Positions 9,421 to 19,275 are shown, counted from the first letter of the stretch. The stretch: 64,000 nt of DNA from Shewanella glacialipiscicola (GCF_023283485.1 NZ_JAKILU010000012.1:1-64000), one strand, 5' to 3'. Notes: generated by a model not told the origin, from the letters alone. Numbers and translations are program-made.

Positions 9421-9710
9421 CTAGATTATACCAATCACATTAAATATCTAATCAGTTCAGAGCCTCACAAGTATTTCAATCCGAGGCGCATTGACGCAGA
9501 AATGGTTATTCCCTTTTAAGTCAATGCAACGGGAGTGGGATGACTGTCAGCCTCCCAAAGGGCGGCTGATTTAACTGCATGGCAACGCGCTTTATACTGC
9601 GTTTAAGGCTTTCGACAGAGCACCACTATGTCTTCAATCCTTCGCCTTGTCTAAAGCGCGTTGAACTCCCGCTGAATGAACAGATATTTAATACGACTGG
9701 TATTATCTAG
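9421..9710. mobile_element. MITE-like element with imperfect terminal inverted repeats
   Basis: This element of about 290 bp is bounded by imperfect inverted repeats of about 40 bp: 9421-9460 (core CATTAAATATCT) and 9671-9710 (core AGATATTTAAT). CTAG sits at both ends (9421-9424 and 9707-9710) and may be a duplicated target, but the palindrome makes this ambiguous. Inside, AACGCGCTTTA (9584-9594) is matched by TAAAGCGCGTT (9652-9662), and CAGCC/GGCTG forms a small hairpin. No open frame for a transposase exists, so it would be non-autonomous. The remaining sequence of 9120-9420 holds nothing I recognise. Confidence 0.65.
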
Positions 9711-9762
9711 CATAAATTCAATGGGGATATTTCACTGCTGCTATAGGATAAAAGTCATTATT

Positions 9763-9854
9763 TAACCTGAATTCGATGTATGGACTCTACCAACCTACAG
9801 TCGTAAGTTGGTGTCGACCAAAACAAAAGGAGTCCATACATCGAGTTCAGGTTA
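9763..9854. repeat. 25-bp long-arm palindrome overlapping tpm stop
   Basis: TAACCTGAATTCGATGTATG.. (9763-9787) and its inverse (9830-9854) match with one mismatch in 25 and enclose a 42-nt loop that itself contains ACCAAC/GTTGGT. The right arm includes the tpm stop codon (9852-9854), so tpm mRNA would end in this hairpin. There is no T-run. It may be a processed 3' end, an REP-like unit or a relic of a mobile element. Confidence 0.7.
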
Positions 9855-10508
9855 TTTACGCTTCAACAAATAAGCGGCCTCATTTAGCCAAGGTACTGCT
9901 TTTTTAATAAATCGAGGATTTTCCGCTAACACATCTTGTGATGCTAACACCTCGATATCAAAGTCATCACTCAGATGCTGTTCAACCCAAGTCGGCGATA
10001 CTGCAAACGGCGGACCATTTAAGGCTGCTTGTGGATAATCTAAGGTCACTAATAAACCTATGCTGCCGCATGGTAATAAGTTTGCCAACTGCTTAGCATA
10101 ATGCGCGCGCATGTTTTCTGGCCAAGCAATGAGAGCAGCACGATCATAAAAAGCCATCACCTCTTGTGTGATAGTCTTAGGCAAAGTGAAAATGTCACCT
10201 TGATACACGCTGATCTGCTCTGTTTGATAATGTTGGTGTTCACCAACTGCCGTTTGCGTAAGCTCAAGCTGGTTATCAGTAAAAAACTGCTGCACAGCCA
10301 GTTCATTTAGCTCACAGCCAATCACTTGATGCCCTTGCTCGGCTAAAAAGCACATGTCTAGCGACTTGCCACATAAGGGCACAAACACTTGAGCGTCCGC
10401 CGGCAGCAAGAGCTTCTGCCAATACTGGACAAGGAAAGGATTGATGTCTTGCTGATGAAAACCTATATGTTGCAGATTCCATTTTTCATGCCAAAAACCG
10501 GGTTCCAT
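9852..10508 (-). CDS. tpm: Thiopurine S-methyltransferase
   Basis: This SAM-dependent methyltransferase of the TPMT family is linked in bacteria to tellurite and selenium methylation. The protein is 218 residues. The N-terminus [10 protein letters not shown], the motif I region [26 protein letters not shown] and the [15 protein letters not shown] stretch [11 protein letters not shown] are characteristic. Start ATG at 10508 is the family start. The stop codon lies inside a long palindrome. Confidence 0.93.
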   Translation of the reverse strand: MEPGFWHEKWNLQHIGFHQQDINPFLVQYWQKLLLPADAQVFVPLCGKSLDMCFLAEQGHQVIGCELNELAVQQFFTDNQLELTQTAVGEHQHYQTEQISVYQGDIFTLPKTITQEVMAFYDRAALIAWPENMRAHYAKQLANLLPCGSIGLLVTLDYPQAALNGPPFAVSPTWVEQHLSDDFDIEVLASQDVLAENPRFIKKAVPWLNEAAYLLKRK

Positions 10509-10609
10509 GGTCTATCTCTATTCGCTAAAGTGACCCTTACTTTAATGGCATTTTTAAGTCGATGCAAAGCTCCTTGCGATTCGACCGATACAACAATGTA
10601 AAGACTAAG

Positions 10610-10951
10610 TTACTGATCTAACGTAGCTTGCACTTTACGCAGCCAAACGCAGTTATCACATTGACATTGACGACGTGATAGATGATGCGGACTTAAAGAT
10701 GAATCAATAAAATCTACCGCTATTAATAGCTGCTGTTTTAGCTCTGCGACTGATTTTTCATTCACGTCCACTAGCTCATCATTCTGATTCATCCAGATAC
10801 ATTCCATCCCCTGATGGCAGGTTAAACATTGTTCGTCACGATCATTAAAAAATACCGCATGCGGACAATGGGTGACTTCCATTGACTGTAAAATTCGCTT
10901 ACGCGGATAGTCTAATAACTCAATCAACAAGGCTTTATATTGGGTGGGCAT
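10610..10951 (-). CDS. Conserved small Cys-rich protein, function unknown
   Basis: I do not recognise a named family for this 113-residue protein. It carries seven cysteines: C29, C42, C45 and C51 in an N-terminal cluster (CLTCHQGMEC) and C96, C98 and C101 (CQCDNC) near the C-terminus, plus nearby histidines. This suggests one or two zinc or metal sites. There is no signal peptide or membrane segment. Start ATG 10951 has GGAGG just upstream (rc of CCTCC at 10957-10961). It lies 100 bp upstream of tpm on the same strand. Confidence 0.7.
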   Translation of the reverse strand: MPTQYKALLIELLDYPRKRILQSMEVTHCPHAVFFNDRDEQCLTCHQGMECIWMNQNDELVDVNEKSVAELKQQLLIAVDFIDSSLSPHHLSRRQCQCDNCVWLRKVQATLDQ

Positions 10952-11201
10952 ACGCCCTCCTTAGCTACACTTTTTCTGTCGGTTAATTAACAAATACTTA
11001 TCCTGTTCGATATCCAAAGATTACCTATAGTCGAGAGGATTTAACTTGATGTAAGTCAAAGTCAGTGACGAAATGATCGTATAGGTAAGACACGATGAAA
11101 CCTAAGTCTTAAAGCGACTAAAAAATTCTTAACTAAAACTCACCCTTGATTTGATTATCGCCCCCGCTTACTGGTTAAATGAACAAAACAAGGAGCACAA
11201 T

Positions 11202-13010
11202 TTGCAAACACCTCAGCTGCAGCATTTTTATATTTCCGAAGAGCAATCCATTTACTTGCTCAAGGCCAATGATGCCCGTAAGCACAAGGCGTGGATCCGT
11301 CTGTGTAAACAGCAACTGAGTAAACTCGGTTATGTCGAGATTGAATTAATCGGCAAAGGTGCCTACGGTTTTGTATTTGCGGGCATCAATCAAGCGGGCG
11401 ATGCCCATGTTTTTAAGTTTTCACGGATAACGCTACCGCAACATGTTCAAGACCGGCTCGAAGAAGAAGCCTTTATGTTGTCATTGCTAAAGCACCCTAA
11501 TGTGCCTGGCGCGATTAAATTTGAACGTGTTGGCAAACAGGGCATATTAGTGATGGAGCGTGCTAAGGGGGAGGATCTCGACCAACTATGCCGCAAAATG
11601 GGCGCACTACCTACCGCAATGATCATGAATATTGCCCGCCAGCTTGCCGATATTTTGTATTACCTGCGTACGGGTAAACCTTTAGTGCACGGCGATATAA
11701 AACCCTCGAATCTGGTTTACGATATTGAACAGCAGCATTTATCGTTAATCGATTGGGGCTCTGCTGTCTTTGCGCAGCGGGATGAGCATAACAACCCCGT
11801 TGAAGACAATGTAATGGCATTAATGTCGAGCGATCAACAGCATACTAATGCGCGCATGGGTGATGTGTACTTTATTGGCGAAGAGCAACTTAACGGTGCA
11901 CTCTCCAGTCCACGTTTTGACGAGCAAGGTGTTGCCGCGACGCTGTATTCCCTTGCCTCAGGACAAGCTAGCCGTTTTGGCGCGCAGGTGATCTCGCCCA
12001 CCAGTATTGGTTTACCCATAGAATTAGCCCGCACCTTAGAAGGCATGCTCAGTACAGATCCTGAGCAGCGTAATACCGCAGGTGATTACTTTTTAAAAAG
12101 CATGCGCCACAGCCACAGATTACATTTACCCACGCTACCCAAAGTGGAGTTATTGGCCGATATTCCGGTTTGGGTACAATCGCGCGATAAAGATGTTGAA
12201 ACCGTCAGCTACAGTTCACGTAAATCCTTTTTGAGGGAGCATAACGGCCAAGATCCTATCGCGAAAATGGACGATATTCAGCTCGAGAAATATTACCGTA
12301 ACTTCCTCGCGGGCATGGGCGATACCGAAAAAGGCTTTATCGCAGCGGTGGGCAGGTTAGCGCAGTATCCCATAGTGGGTGGGCTTGCAATCCATTGGCA
12401 AACAACTGGGGTATTTATCGACTCTAATCTTGCGATTTACGATGCAAATCAAAAAGGTGCGTTAATCATTGCTGTCAATAACATGGTGGATTTAGCGCGG
12501 GGAATTAAGCGTATCGGCGTGTTTAAGGCCTGTTTTTTTAACGCCAAAGACACGTTACACATCGAACGCGCCGATACCAGTGAGCCCTTTAGCGCCAGCG
12601 CTGATTTACAATTACCATTTGAAGTGGGCGACGTCCCCACTTTAGAAGACAAATCGCGCTTACACTCATACTTCGAAGACGGTAAAGATCCCGATGAAAA
12701 CCTCGAACTGCCCCATGAAATCATGGAAGAATTAGCCCGTATTAACCAAATTCACCATACGGGTTGTATCATTTTTGAAGCGCTGCCCAATCACTTAAAA
12801 ATCCACAGTTACTTAAAACTGCTTAACCCGCGTAAACAGGCGGCATTTCGCGCAAGTCTCGATCGTATCTTGCATCATGTGGGTAAAATTCAAGGCCACG
12901 GAGTATCGGGGTTTATGAAATTACCCTACAAAAATACCCGCCGCTTTACCCATCTAGAGCGTAAAGCCGAACACTTTTACCCACGAAATCCAAAAGAAAT
13001 AGGCGCCTAG
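11202..13010 (+). CDS. Ser/Thr-kinase-like protein with unknown C-terminal domain
   Basis: The TTG at 11202 is chosen because AAGGAG lies 6 nt upstream; an in-frame TTG at 11151 lacks a site. In the 602-residue product the kinase fold occupies about 45-320: glycine loop GKGAYGFVF (51-59), likely ATP-binding Lys in VFKF (72), HGDIKPSNL (163-171, the usual HRD as HGD) and DWG (184-186) in place of DFG. Lys and both Asp remain, so activity is plausible. Residues 330-602 match no family I know and have no membrane segment. The gene stands alone; substrates are unknown. Confidence 0.8.
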   Translation: MQTPQLQHFYISEEQSIYLLKANDARKHKAWIRLCKQQLSKLGYVEIELIGKGAYGFVFAGINQAGDAHVFKFSRITLPQHVQDRLEEEAFMLSLLKHPNVPGAIKFERVGKQGILVMERAKGEDLDQLCRKMGALPTAMIMNIARQLADILYYLRTGKPLVHGDIKPSNLVYDIEQQHLSLIDWGSAVFAQRDEHNNPVEDNVMALMSSDQQHTNARMGDVYFIGEEQLNGALSSPRFDEQGVAATLYSLASGQASRFGAQVISPTSIGLPIELARTLEGMLSTDPEQRNTAGDYFLKSMRHSHRLHLPTLPKVELLADIPVWVQSRDKDVETVSYSSRKSFLREHNGQDPIAKMDDIQLEKYYRNFLAGMGDTEKGFIAAVGRLAQYPIVGGLAIHWQTTGVFIDSNLAIYDANQKGALIIAVNNMVDLARGIKRIGVFKACFFNAKDTLHIERADTSEPFSASADLQLPFEVGDVPTLEDKSRLHSYFEDGKDPDENLELPHEIMEELARINQIHHTGCIIFEALPNHLKIHSYLKLLNPRKQAAFRASLDRILHHVGKIQGHGVSGFMKLPYKNTRRFTHLERKAEHFYPRNPKEIGA

Positions 13011-13071
13011 GGCGCCAATGTCTAAACCATCTTAAGATGCCGTATTCAGCAAATAGCTCAATATTATCACC

Positions 13072-15474
13072 TTAAATTGGCGATCCTGGCGGTAAGACTA
13101 ATGGCTTAGGAATAAGCTTAAACTGAGCATCGGTTAATCCCGCCGCTAACCCCAGTTGCAGCCCATTATAATGCGCCGCAAGACTGACATTGGCACGGTT
13201 TGCTCTCGCCTTTAGTTGCTTAATCACAAATTGAATACGGTCGTAAATAACCGCCCTGACCTCAGGTGACGTATTCTTATCGTGTAGCGCAGCAAGGACT
13301 TCATCAACCACTACGGCATTAACTCGCATCCACACACCCTCAACCAGACCAAGCTTACCCTCTTGATATAAGGTCGCTGCAAATAATTTATCGAGTAAGG
13401 TAGTCACAGATAACTGCTCGTTATCCGCCATGGCTGCTTGGCCAACACGGTTCAAACGCTTAGGCGTCAATAGTAGACTAACGGTATAACGACTAAACAC
13501 TTCTGCCATGCCTAAAGGATCGGTAACCGTTCCTAAACCAGAATCAAAGGATTCACGTGTAGCATGATAATTACCCGCCTTTGGCACTAAATTATCGAGC
13601 AAAGTTTGCGGTACCGTTAAACTCGCCGCATCTAAGGTTTTAAGCAAAGCATCTAATCCCGCAAGCTGCAACGGCGGTGCAATATAACTCCAGCGACTCC
13701 CCTCACCAATAGATTGGTAGTTATAGTCAGTCCCGCCAATAAACTTAGCAACCGCATCGATTTGATAGCGCGTGAGTAAATAAATCGGTGCAAAGGTATC
13801 AGCTAACTCGCCCAGTGGCTCATTAGGTAATAATGCGGCATTGGAGAACCCCGCTATCGCCTTTGTACGAATATTATCGAGTTTAGTCAGTTGGGTTATC
13901 GCATCATCACCACTGTCCCACAAACTGGCATAAGCTTGACTGGCATCCTTTTGCCGGGAGTCAGCTTCGCCGATATAACGTAAGCCCCGTTTCGCCACAT
14001 CGGCTAACAACTCAGTTTGTAGTGTTTGTTGAGCGCGTGCATCGCCCGCATCGCTATAACCATAAGCGATAGCAAAATCATCCCAAAGGCCGACGCCAGT
14101 AGAGTAAGGTGCTGAAATATCAATATCGCCCCCCTTAAGCTGGATTTTAGGATGGGGATAATCCATCACAGAAGCATCTTGATTACTCGAAGCCGCAAAA
14201 TTATGGTCAAGCCCCAAAGTATGACCAACCTCATGGGCTGCGAGTTGGCGAATGCGCGCGAGGGAAAGTGCTGTTGCCGCTTTATCGGCTGCGATTCTAT
14301 CCTGCCAGCCAGCCGTTAACCCTTTGGCAATTAAGTAATCCTGACGTACACGTAAGCTGCCGAGCGTAACTTGGCCTTTGATGATTTCACCGGTACGCGG
14401 ATCAGTTAACGCCACGCCATAGGACCAGCCCCGCGTTGCCCTATGCACCCATTGGATCATGTTGTAACGAATATCCTGTGGATCGGCATCTTTAGGTAAT
14501 AATTCCACTTTGAAGCCGTTGATAAATCCTGCACGAGTAAAAGCACTCTCCCACCAGCGCGCACCATCGAGCAATGCCGAACGAATAGGTTCTGGCACAC
14601 CAGAGTCAAGATAATAAATAATCGGTTTAACCACCTCACTTGGCGCAGGTCCAGGGTGCACCTTTTGTAAACGGTGGCGTAGGATAAAACGTTGCACTAA
14701 GGGTTGATCAAAAGGCGTGGCGTAATCGCGATACTCATCGGATAGATAGCCGCTCATAGGATGATATGCCCGAGCCTGATAACCCGCATCGGGAAGCTCA
14801 ACAAAAGAATAGCGCATCCGCACGGACATCAACCTGCCATCGGGTGTTACCTGCGCCACTTGCTCCCCAGCAACATCGGCTTTAAAGGTGAGCTGAACAT
14901 CTACGTCGGCATTTTTTGCAAAGGATTTAATCCCTGTTGGTAAGATGACCGAACGGCCCAAATCAAGCTGATAATCCCCCTGCCCAGTTTGTTGTAATAC
15001 GGAGGATACACCGTGTAAATCGCTGAGCACCAGATCGTTAATCGCAACCAGTACAGATTGACCCTCAACGACCTTGCCTTGCCATAAAACAGAATCAGCA
15101 AAGGCTTCTGCAACGGCTCTTTGCTCTGCAGCATCAAGAGTATTAGCGCGATATTGGCTATTTAGTTGCTTGAGAACAATATAGGGGCCTTGGCGCTCAA
15201 ACTGCACCATACGAGTTTGCCCAAGTTGACCACGGTCAAGGCCAATATCGTTTGAACCCACACCTTGTGGCAGGCTAGTGACGAGTAAAAAGGGCTGATT
15301 TAAGCGATTAACCTCAAGATATAACTCTCCTTGAGACGGCTCGTAATAGAGATTAACAAACCCCTTAACTTCTTGGCTCTGCTGAATGATTTTAGCGCTA
15401 GGCGCAATAGCGGCCACAGTAACGGCGGGAAATCCTAACAACGCGATGGCTAAGGCTACACTTTGAGGTTTCAT
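13072..15474 (-). CDS. Secreted zinc-dependent metalloprotease (DUF5117/DUF4953 type)
   Basis: This 800-residue protein has a signal peptide (MKPQSVALAIALLGFPAVTVAA). The N-terminal half resembles the DUF5117/DUF5118 pattern (QSQEVKGFVNLYYEPSQGEL; GLDRGQLGQTRMVQFERQG). The metzincin zinc motif HEVGHTLGLDHN lies near residue 412, with a Met-turn-like SVMDYP about 20 residues on. It probably acts in the periplasm or outside the cell on unknown substrates. It sits 85 nt upstream of, and on the same strand as, nothing obviously linked; the hybrid kinase gene lies upstream with its own spacing. Confidence 0.88.
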   Translation of the reverse strand: MKPQSVALAIALLGFPAVTVAAIAPSAKIIQQSQEVKGFVNLYYEPSQGELYLEVNRLNQPFLLVTSLPQGVGSNDIGLDRGQLGQTRMVQFERQGPYIVLKQLNSQYRANTLDAAEQRAVAEAFADSVLWQGKVVEGQSVLVAINDLVLSDLHGVSSVLQQTGQGDYQLDLGRSVILPTGIKSFAKNADVDVQLTFKADVAGEQVAQVTPDGRLMSVRMRYSFVELPDAGYQARAYHPMSGYLSDEYRDYATPFDQPLVQRFILRHRLQKVHPGPAPSEVVKPIIYYLDSGVPEPIRSALLDGARWWESAFTRAGFINGFKVELLPKDADPQDIRYNMIQWVHRATRGWSYGVALTDPRTGEIIKGQVTLGSLRVRQDYLIAKGLTAGWQDRIAADKAATALSLARIRQLAAHEVGHTLGLDHNFAASSNQDASVMDYPHPKIQLKGGDIDISAPYSTGVGLWDDFAIAYGYSDAGDARAQQTLQTELLADVAKRGLRYIGEADSRQKDASQAYASLWDSGDDAITQLTKLDNIRTKAIAGFSNAALLPNEPLGELADTFAPIYLLTRYQIDAVAKFIGGTDYNYQSIGEGSRWSYIAPPLQLAGLDALLKTLDAASLTVPQTLLDNLVPKAGNYHATRESFDSGLGTVTDPLGMAEVFSRYTVSLLLTPKRLNRVGQAAMADNEQLSVTTLLDKLFAATLYQEGKLGLVEGVWMRVNAVVVDEVLAALHDKNTSPEVRAVIYDRIQFVIKQLKARANRANVSLAAHYNGLQLGLAAGLTDAQFKLIPKPLVLPPGSPI

Positions 15475-15528
15475 CTTTTCTCCTAATACGGCTAGCTGCG
15501 TTATTCATGAAGATCAATTGGAATAACG

Positions 15529-15548
15529 CGGGGCCATCACAGGCCCCG
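15529..15548 (-). terminator. GC-rich hairpin after hybrid kinase gene
   Basis: CGGGGCC (15529-15535) pairs with GGCCCCG (15542-15548), just beyond the kinase stop at 15559. On the minus strand it is followed only by CGTTATT, so it is a weak or factor-assisted terminator candidate. Confidence 0.4.
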
Positions 15549-15558
15549 AGCAAAAAAA

Positions 15559-18500
15559 TTAACGATTCTGATGCTGATTTTTATGTGTAATCCAGTGATT
15601 TAATGTTTCAAATAATTCATTGAGCACTATCGGCTTGGTTATATGAGCGTTCATCCCCGCAGCTAAACTCTTTTCCCTGTCGCCCGACATGGCATGGGCC
15701 GTCATGGCAATAATAGGCAGCTCATCGGTACTAAAACGCTCGCGCAGAGCTCTGGCCGCAGTAAGCCCATCCATCACTGGCATCTGGATATCCATCAATA
15801 CAGCATCAAACGGACGTGAATCGACAATATCCAATGCAACTTGGCCATTACCAGCCAACACCACTTCATAACCGGCACTTTTGAGAAGCTCTGTCGCAAC
15901 TTGCTGGTTAATAAAGTTATCCTCTACCAACAGCACTAATCCTGCGTACTCACCTTCTTCTGTCACGGTGACATCTGCTGGCGGCAGCAGATTCAATTTC
16001 GGCTCGTCAGTAAAAGCGGCGATGATTTCATCGAACAAGCTCGAGGCTTTAAAAGGTTTTTGCAGTACCGTAAACACCTTGGCATTATCCACTTGATCCT
16101 GCAAAAGTTCTGCCGCATAGGCCGTCATCATGATAATGACTGGCCGTTTCGCTAAAATGCCTTCTGCCAACATAGTATCAATGGCGCTAACCACATCACA
16201 GCCATCCATTTCGGGCATCATCCAATCGAGTAAGATTAAATCTATAGGCGCCTGCGACAGTTTATCCAAGGCTTCAGCGCCGCTAGTAGCGGTATCGACA
16301 TCAAAATGTAAATCCCGCATCAAGGTTGAATAAATCTGTAATGCGGTCGGATTATCATCAACCACTAACGTACGTAAATTGTTCAGTTTTTCGGGTACAA
16401 CGAAAGGCTCAACTGTCGCTTCTTCAGCAATTTCAAAACTGATGGTAAAGCTGAAGGTACTACCAACTCCAAGCTCACTCTGCACTTGCATTTTGCCGCC
16501 CATCATAGAAACCAGATGCTTACTGATAGACAAGCCTAAGCCCGTGCCACCGTATTTACGCGTCGTCGAACCATCGGCTTGGGCAAAAGCATCAAATAAC
16601 TTTTCTTGCTGATCTTTGTCAATCCCAATCCCAGTATCACGTACCCAGAACTTGAGCGTAATACGATGGTCACGCTCACCCACATCTTCACACCCCAACT
16701 CAACCTCACCCGATTGCGTAAACTTTACCGCATTCGATAAAAGATTAATCAGGATTTGCCCTAAACGCAGAGGGTCACCTTTAAGGATTAACCCCGAGGT
16801 GACTGGCGCATAGAGCAGTAACTCCACACCTTGCTCCTGCGCTTTGAGCGCATTAAGATCCAGTGCATGATCAAGCACTTTATCTAGCGGGAATGGCACT
16901 AATTCAAGCTCTAACTTACCCGCTTCGATTTTAGAAAAATCGAGAATATCATTGATGATCCGCAGTAACGATTGTGCCGAAAAACCAGCTTTTTCAAGGT
17001 AATCCTTTTGCTGCGCCGTTAACGCAGTGCGCTGTGCCAACTGCAACATACCGATAATAGCGTTCATGGGCGTGCGGATTTCATGGCTCATATTCGCCAA
17101 GAATTCACTCTTATATAGGTTAGCTAATTCAGCGTCTTGCTTGGCTTCCAGTAGCGCTACTTCGTTGCTCTTATGGCGGGTAATATCCTTGTGAGTACCC
17201 AGCATACGCTTGGGCTGACCATCGCTGGTAAACTCCACCACTCGGCCACGACAAAGTACCCAATGGTAGCTACCGTTTTTTGCTAATAACCGAAACTCGA
17301 TCTCGTAGGCATCAATAGGATTTTGCAAATACTCGCGCCGATATTCCTCCACTCGAATACGATCGTCAGGATGAGTTAGCTGATCAATTGCCGACAATAA
17401 GGCCGGAAACTCATTGGTTTGATAACCCAACATAGAATAGTAAGCAGGATTACAAATAATTTGTTCTGAGTCTAAATACCAATCCCACAGGCCATCTTCT
17501 ACCGCATCCATGGCTAAGTGGTAACGCTCTTCCGATAATCGTAACTGCTCGGCTGCTTCATATTCACGGGTGACATCACGCCATACCGCAATCAGCCCTT
17601 GCAGCTCGCCACGGCGGTTATAGAAAGGTAGCTTTAGTGTGTCCAGTAACAACGGTTTACCAGCGAGCTCTATTTTTTCTTGGTAGCGCAGCGGCACACG
17701 ATCTTTTAATACTTGTTTATCTTCGGCGCGGATACGTATACCCATTTCCGGTGAGGCTAAATCGTCTGACGACAAACCAATCATCTCGCTCTCGGTATAA
17801 CCTAACATCCGCTCAGCAGCTTTGTTACAGCCTAAATAGTTGCCTTCTTTATCTTTAAAGACAATCGCCTCAGGAATGGCATCGAGTAAGGATCGCAACA
17901 GCGCATATTCGCGTTCACGCCGTTCCGTAGTATCTTTTAAGCGTTCAGTTCGACGTGCCACTAACTTATCGAGCCGCTTATTTTGCTCGGCTAAATGGTG
18001 GGTATACTGCTTGTTTTCCTCAAATATCCGACTCACTAACAAGAACCAAGGCTCCCAGCCACGAGTGATTTTCTCTGGAGGCTTACGTGGCTCTTGCGAA
18101 CAACCTTCAAGGTGCGATAACAAGCGTGATGCTGGACTCACAAAGGAGCGACGAGTCTGCCAATGCACTATGGTGACTAACACAGATAGCGCGATCACCA
18201 CCAAGATAAACGTCAACTGTAATTTCTCCCAAGAATCTTGGAATAAATCATCTTCATCCTGTAAATACAGTAAACGCCAAGGTGCGTTATGCAGGGCAAC
18301 CGAGTGGATGTAATAGCCATTACGAATAATGCCGTCGTGGGCATCGAACAGTTCAGATTCTGGCAACGAATGCAGTTCAGACGGGATGCGCTGACTAATG
18401 TGATAAACCCGATTAATGTCGGAAATATCAAAATCGCTGTGGGATAAAATATTATTCTGTTGGTCGAGTAAAATCACTGTACCCGGCATCTTAAAGTAAA

Positions 18501-19275
18501 CTCGAATTTGCCGCGCTAAGGAGGCCAACGTCATGTCTAAATTGATTGAACCGATAAAATCATCTTCTAAATAAATGGGCACACCTAGCGTAGTAAGCAA
18601 ACCTTTGCCGGTGGAGTCAACATAGGCTTCGCTCCAAAAAACACTGCGTTGTGGGTTCATTGCTGGAGTGGCGTATTGGAACTGCTTCTTATTGAGGTAT
18701 TCATCCCTGAAACGTATATTTTCATCAGACCAGGGGAAATAGGACATGATCCTACGTTTAGACAGATAATAAATTGCCGAGGCTTTTGGGGCGGCTTCCT
18801 TAGCGACAGGGAACGACAGCGACAGCTCAAATAACATCTCAAGTTCTTGATAAAACCCATCACTGCGGCCATCAAGGGAACCGGCACCCGTGATCCGTCC
18901 CATGTTAGTAAAAGGTTTACCGCTCTGAGCATAGCGGGGTTCTAGGGTAAAATATTGGCCACTTTCATTAAACTTACCGTATTGGGGTAAGCGTTCTTTA
19001 CGCACGAGCTCACCTAAACGCAGATGATCCACCGCAACATCACGTAAGCTTTTTACTGCCCGAATACTCGATTCAAGTAACAAATCGATTTGCAGTACAT
19101 GTCGCTGTACTTGTTCTTCACGCTGCTCCATTTGCTGGGCTTTCTGGCGGTCAAAAAACATCCACGCAGTCAACAAAGACATGACGATAACGCCAATGTA
19201 AGTATAAAAAACAGCACGGTTGTAATTTTTCTGGATCGGCGATTTTAGTTGGAGATCCGGCTCACTCGATTTCAT
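15559..19275 (-). CDS. Hybrid sensor histidine kinase, two PAS and two receiver domains
   Basis: This inner-membrane hybrid kinase has 1238 residues. A first membrane helix (about 22-42), a periplasmic sensory region of Cache type (about 45-345) and a second helix (about 350-368) are followed by a coiled coil. Next come PAS (about 455-570), PAS plus PAC (about 580-700) and HisKA with MSHEIRTPMNA (His near 731). The ATPase has GTGLGLSIS. REC1 contains LILLDWMMP (about 965-1080) and REC2 AVLMDIQMP (about 1108-1225). Both receivers keep the phospho-Asp. There is no HPt domain, so an outside HPt or a cognate regulator is needed. The ligand is unknown. Confidence 0.93.
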   Translation of the reverse strand: MKSSEPDLQLKSPIQKNYNRAVFYTYIGVIVMSLLTAWMFFDRQKAQQMEQREEQVQRHVLQIDLLLESSIRAVKSLRDVAVDHLRLGELVRKERLPQYGKFNESGQYFTLEPRYAQSGKPFTNMGRITGAGSLDGRSDGFYQELEMLFELSLSFPVAKEAAPKASAIYYLSKRRIMSYFPWSDENIRFRDEYLNKKQFQYATPAMNPQRSVFWSEAYVDSTGKGLLTTLGVPIYLEDDFIGSINLDMTLASLARQIRVYFKMPGTVILLDQQNNILSHSDFDISDINRVYHISQRIPSELHSLPESELFDAHDGIIRNGYYIHSVALHNAPWRLLYLQDEDDLFQDSWEKLQLTFILVVIALSVLVTIVHWQTRRSFVSPASRLLSHLEGCSQEPRKPPEKITRGWEPWFLLVSRIFEENKQYTHHLAEQNKRLDKLVARRTERLKDTTERREREYALLRSLLDAIPEAIVFKDKEGNYLGCNKAAERMLGYTESEMIGLSSDDLASPEMGIRIRAEDKQVLKDRVPLRYQEKIELAGKPLLLDTLKLPFYNRRGELQGLIAVWRDVTREYEAAEQLRLSEERYHLAMDAVEDGLWDWYLDSEQIICNPAYYSMLGYQTNEFPALLSAIDQLTHPDDRIRVEEYRREYLQNPIDAYEIEFRLLAKNGSYHWVLCRGRVVEFTSDGQPKRMLGTHKDITRHKSNEVALLEAKQDAELANLYKSEFLANMSHEIRTPMNAIIGMLQLAQRTALTAQQKDYLEKAGFSAQSLLRIINDILDFSKIEAGKLELELVPFPLDKVLDHALDLNALKAQEQGVELLLYAPVTSGLILKGDPLRLGQILINLLSNAVKFTQSGEVELGCEDVGERDHRITLKFWVRDTGIGIDKDQQEKLFDAFAQADGSTTRKYGGTGLGLSISKHLVSMMGGKMQVQSELGVGSTFSFTISFEIAEEATVEPFVVPEKLNNLRTLVVDDNPTALQIYSTLMRDLHFDVDTATSGAEALDKLSQAPIDLILLDWMMPEMDGCDVVSAIDTMLAEGILAKRPVIIMMTAYAAELLQDQVDNAKVFTVLQKPFKASSLFDEIIAAFTDEPKLNLLPPADVTVTEEGEYAGLVLLVEDNFINQQVATELLKSAGYEVVLAGNGQVALDIVDSRPFDAVLMDIQMPVMDGLTAARALRERFSTDELPIIAMTAHAMSGDREKSLAAGMNAHITKPIVLNELFETLNHWITHKNQHQNR

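Noticed and set aside
13000..13020. GGCGCC..GGGCGCC palindrome at the end of the kinase gene
   Set aside because: Short, partly coding and without a T-run; no convincing role.
17637..18313. Long open frames on the plus strand inside the hybrid kinase gene
   Set aside because: They lack ribosome sites and protein-like composition and are explained as antisense shadows of the kinase coding sequence.
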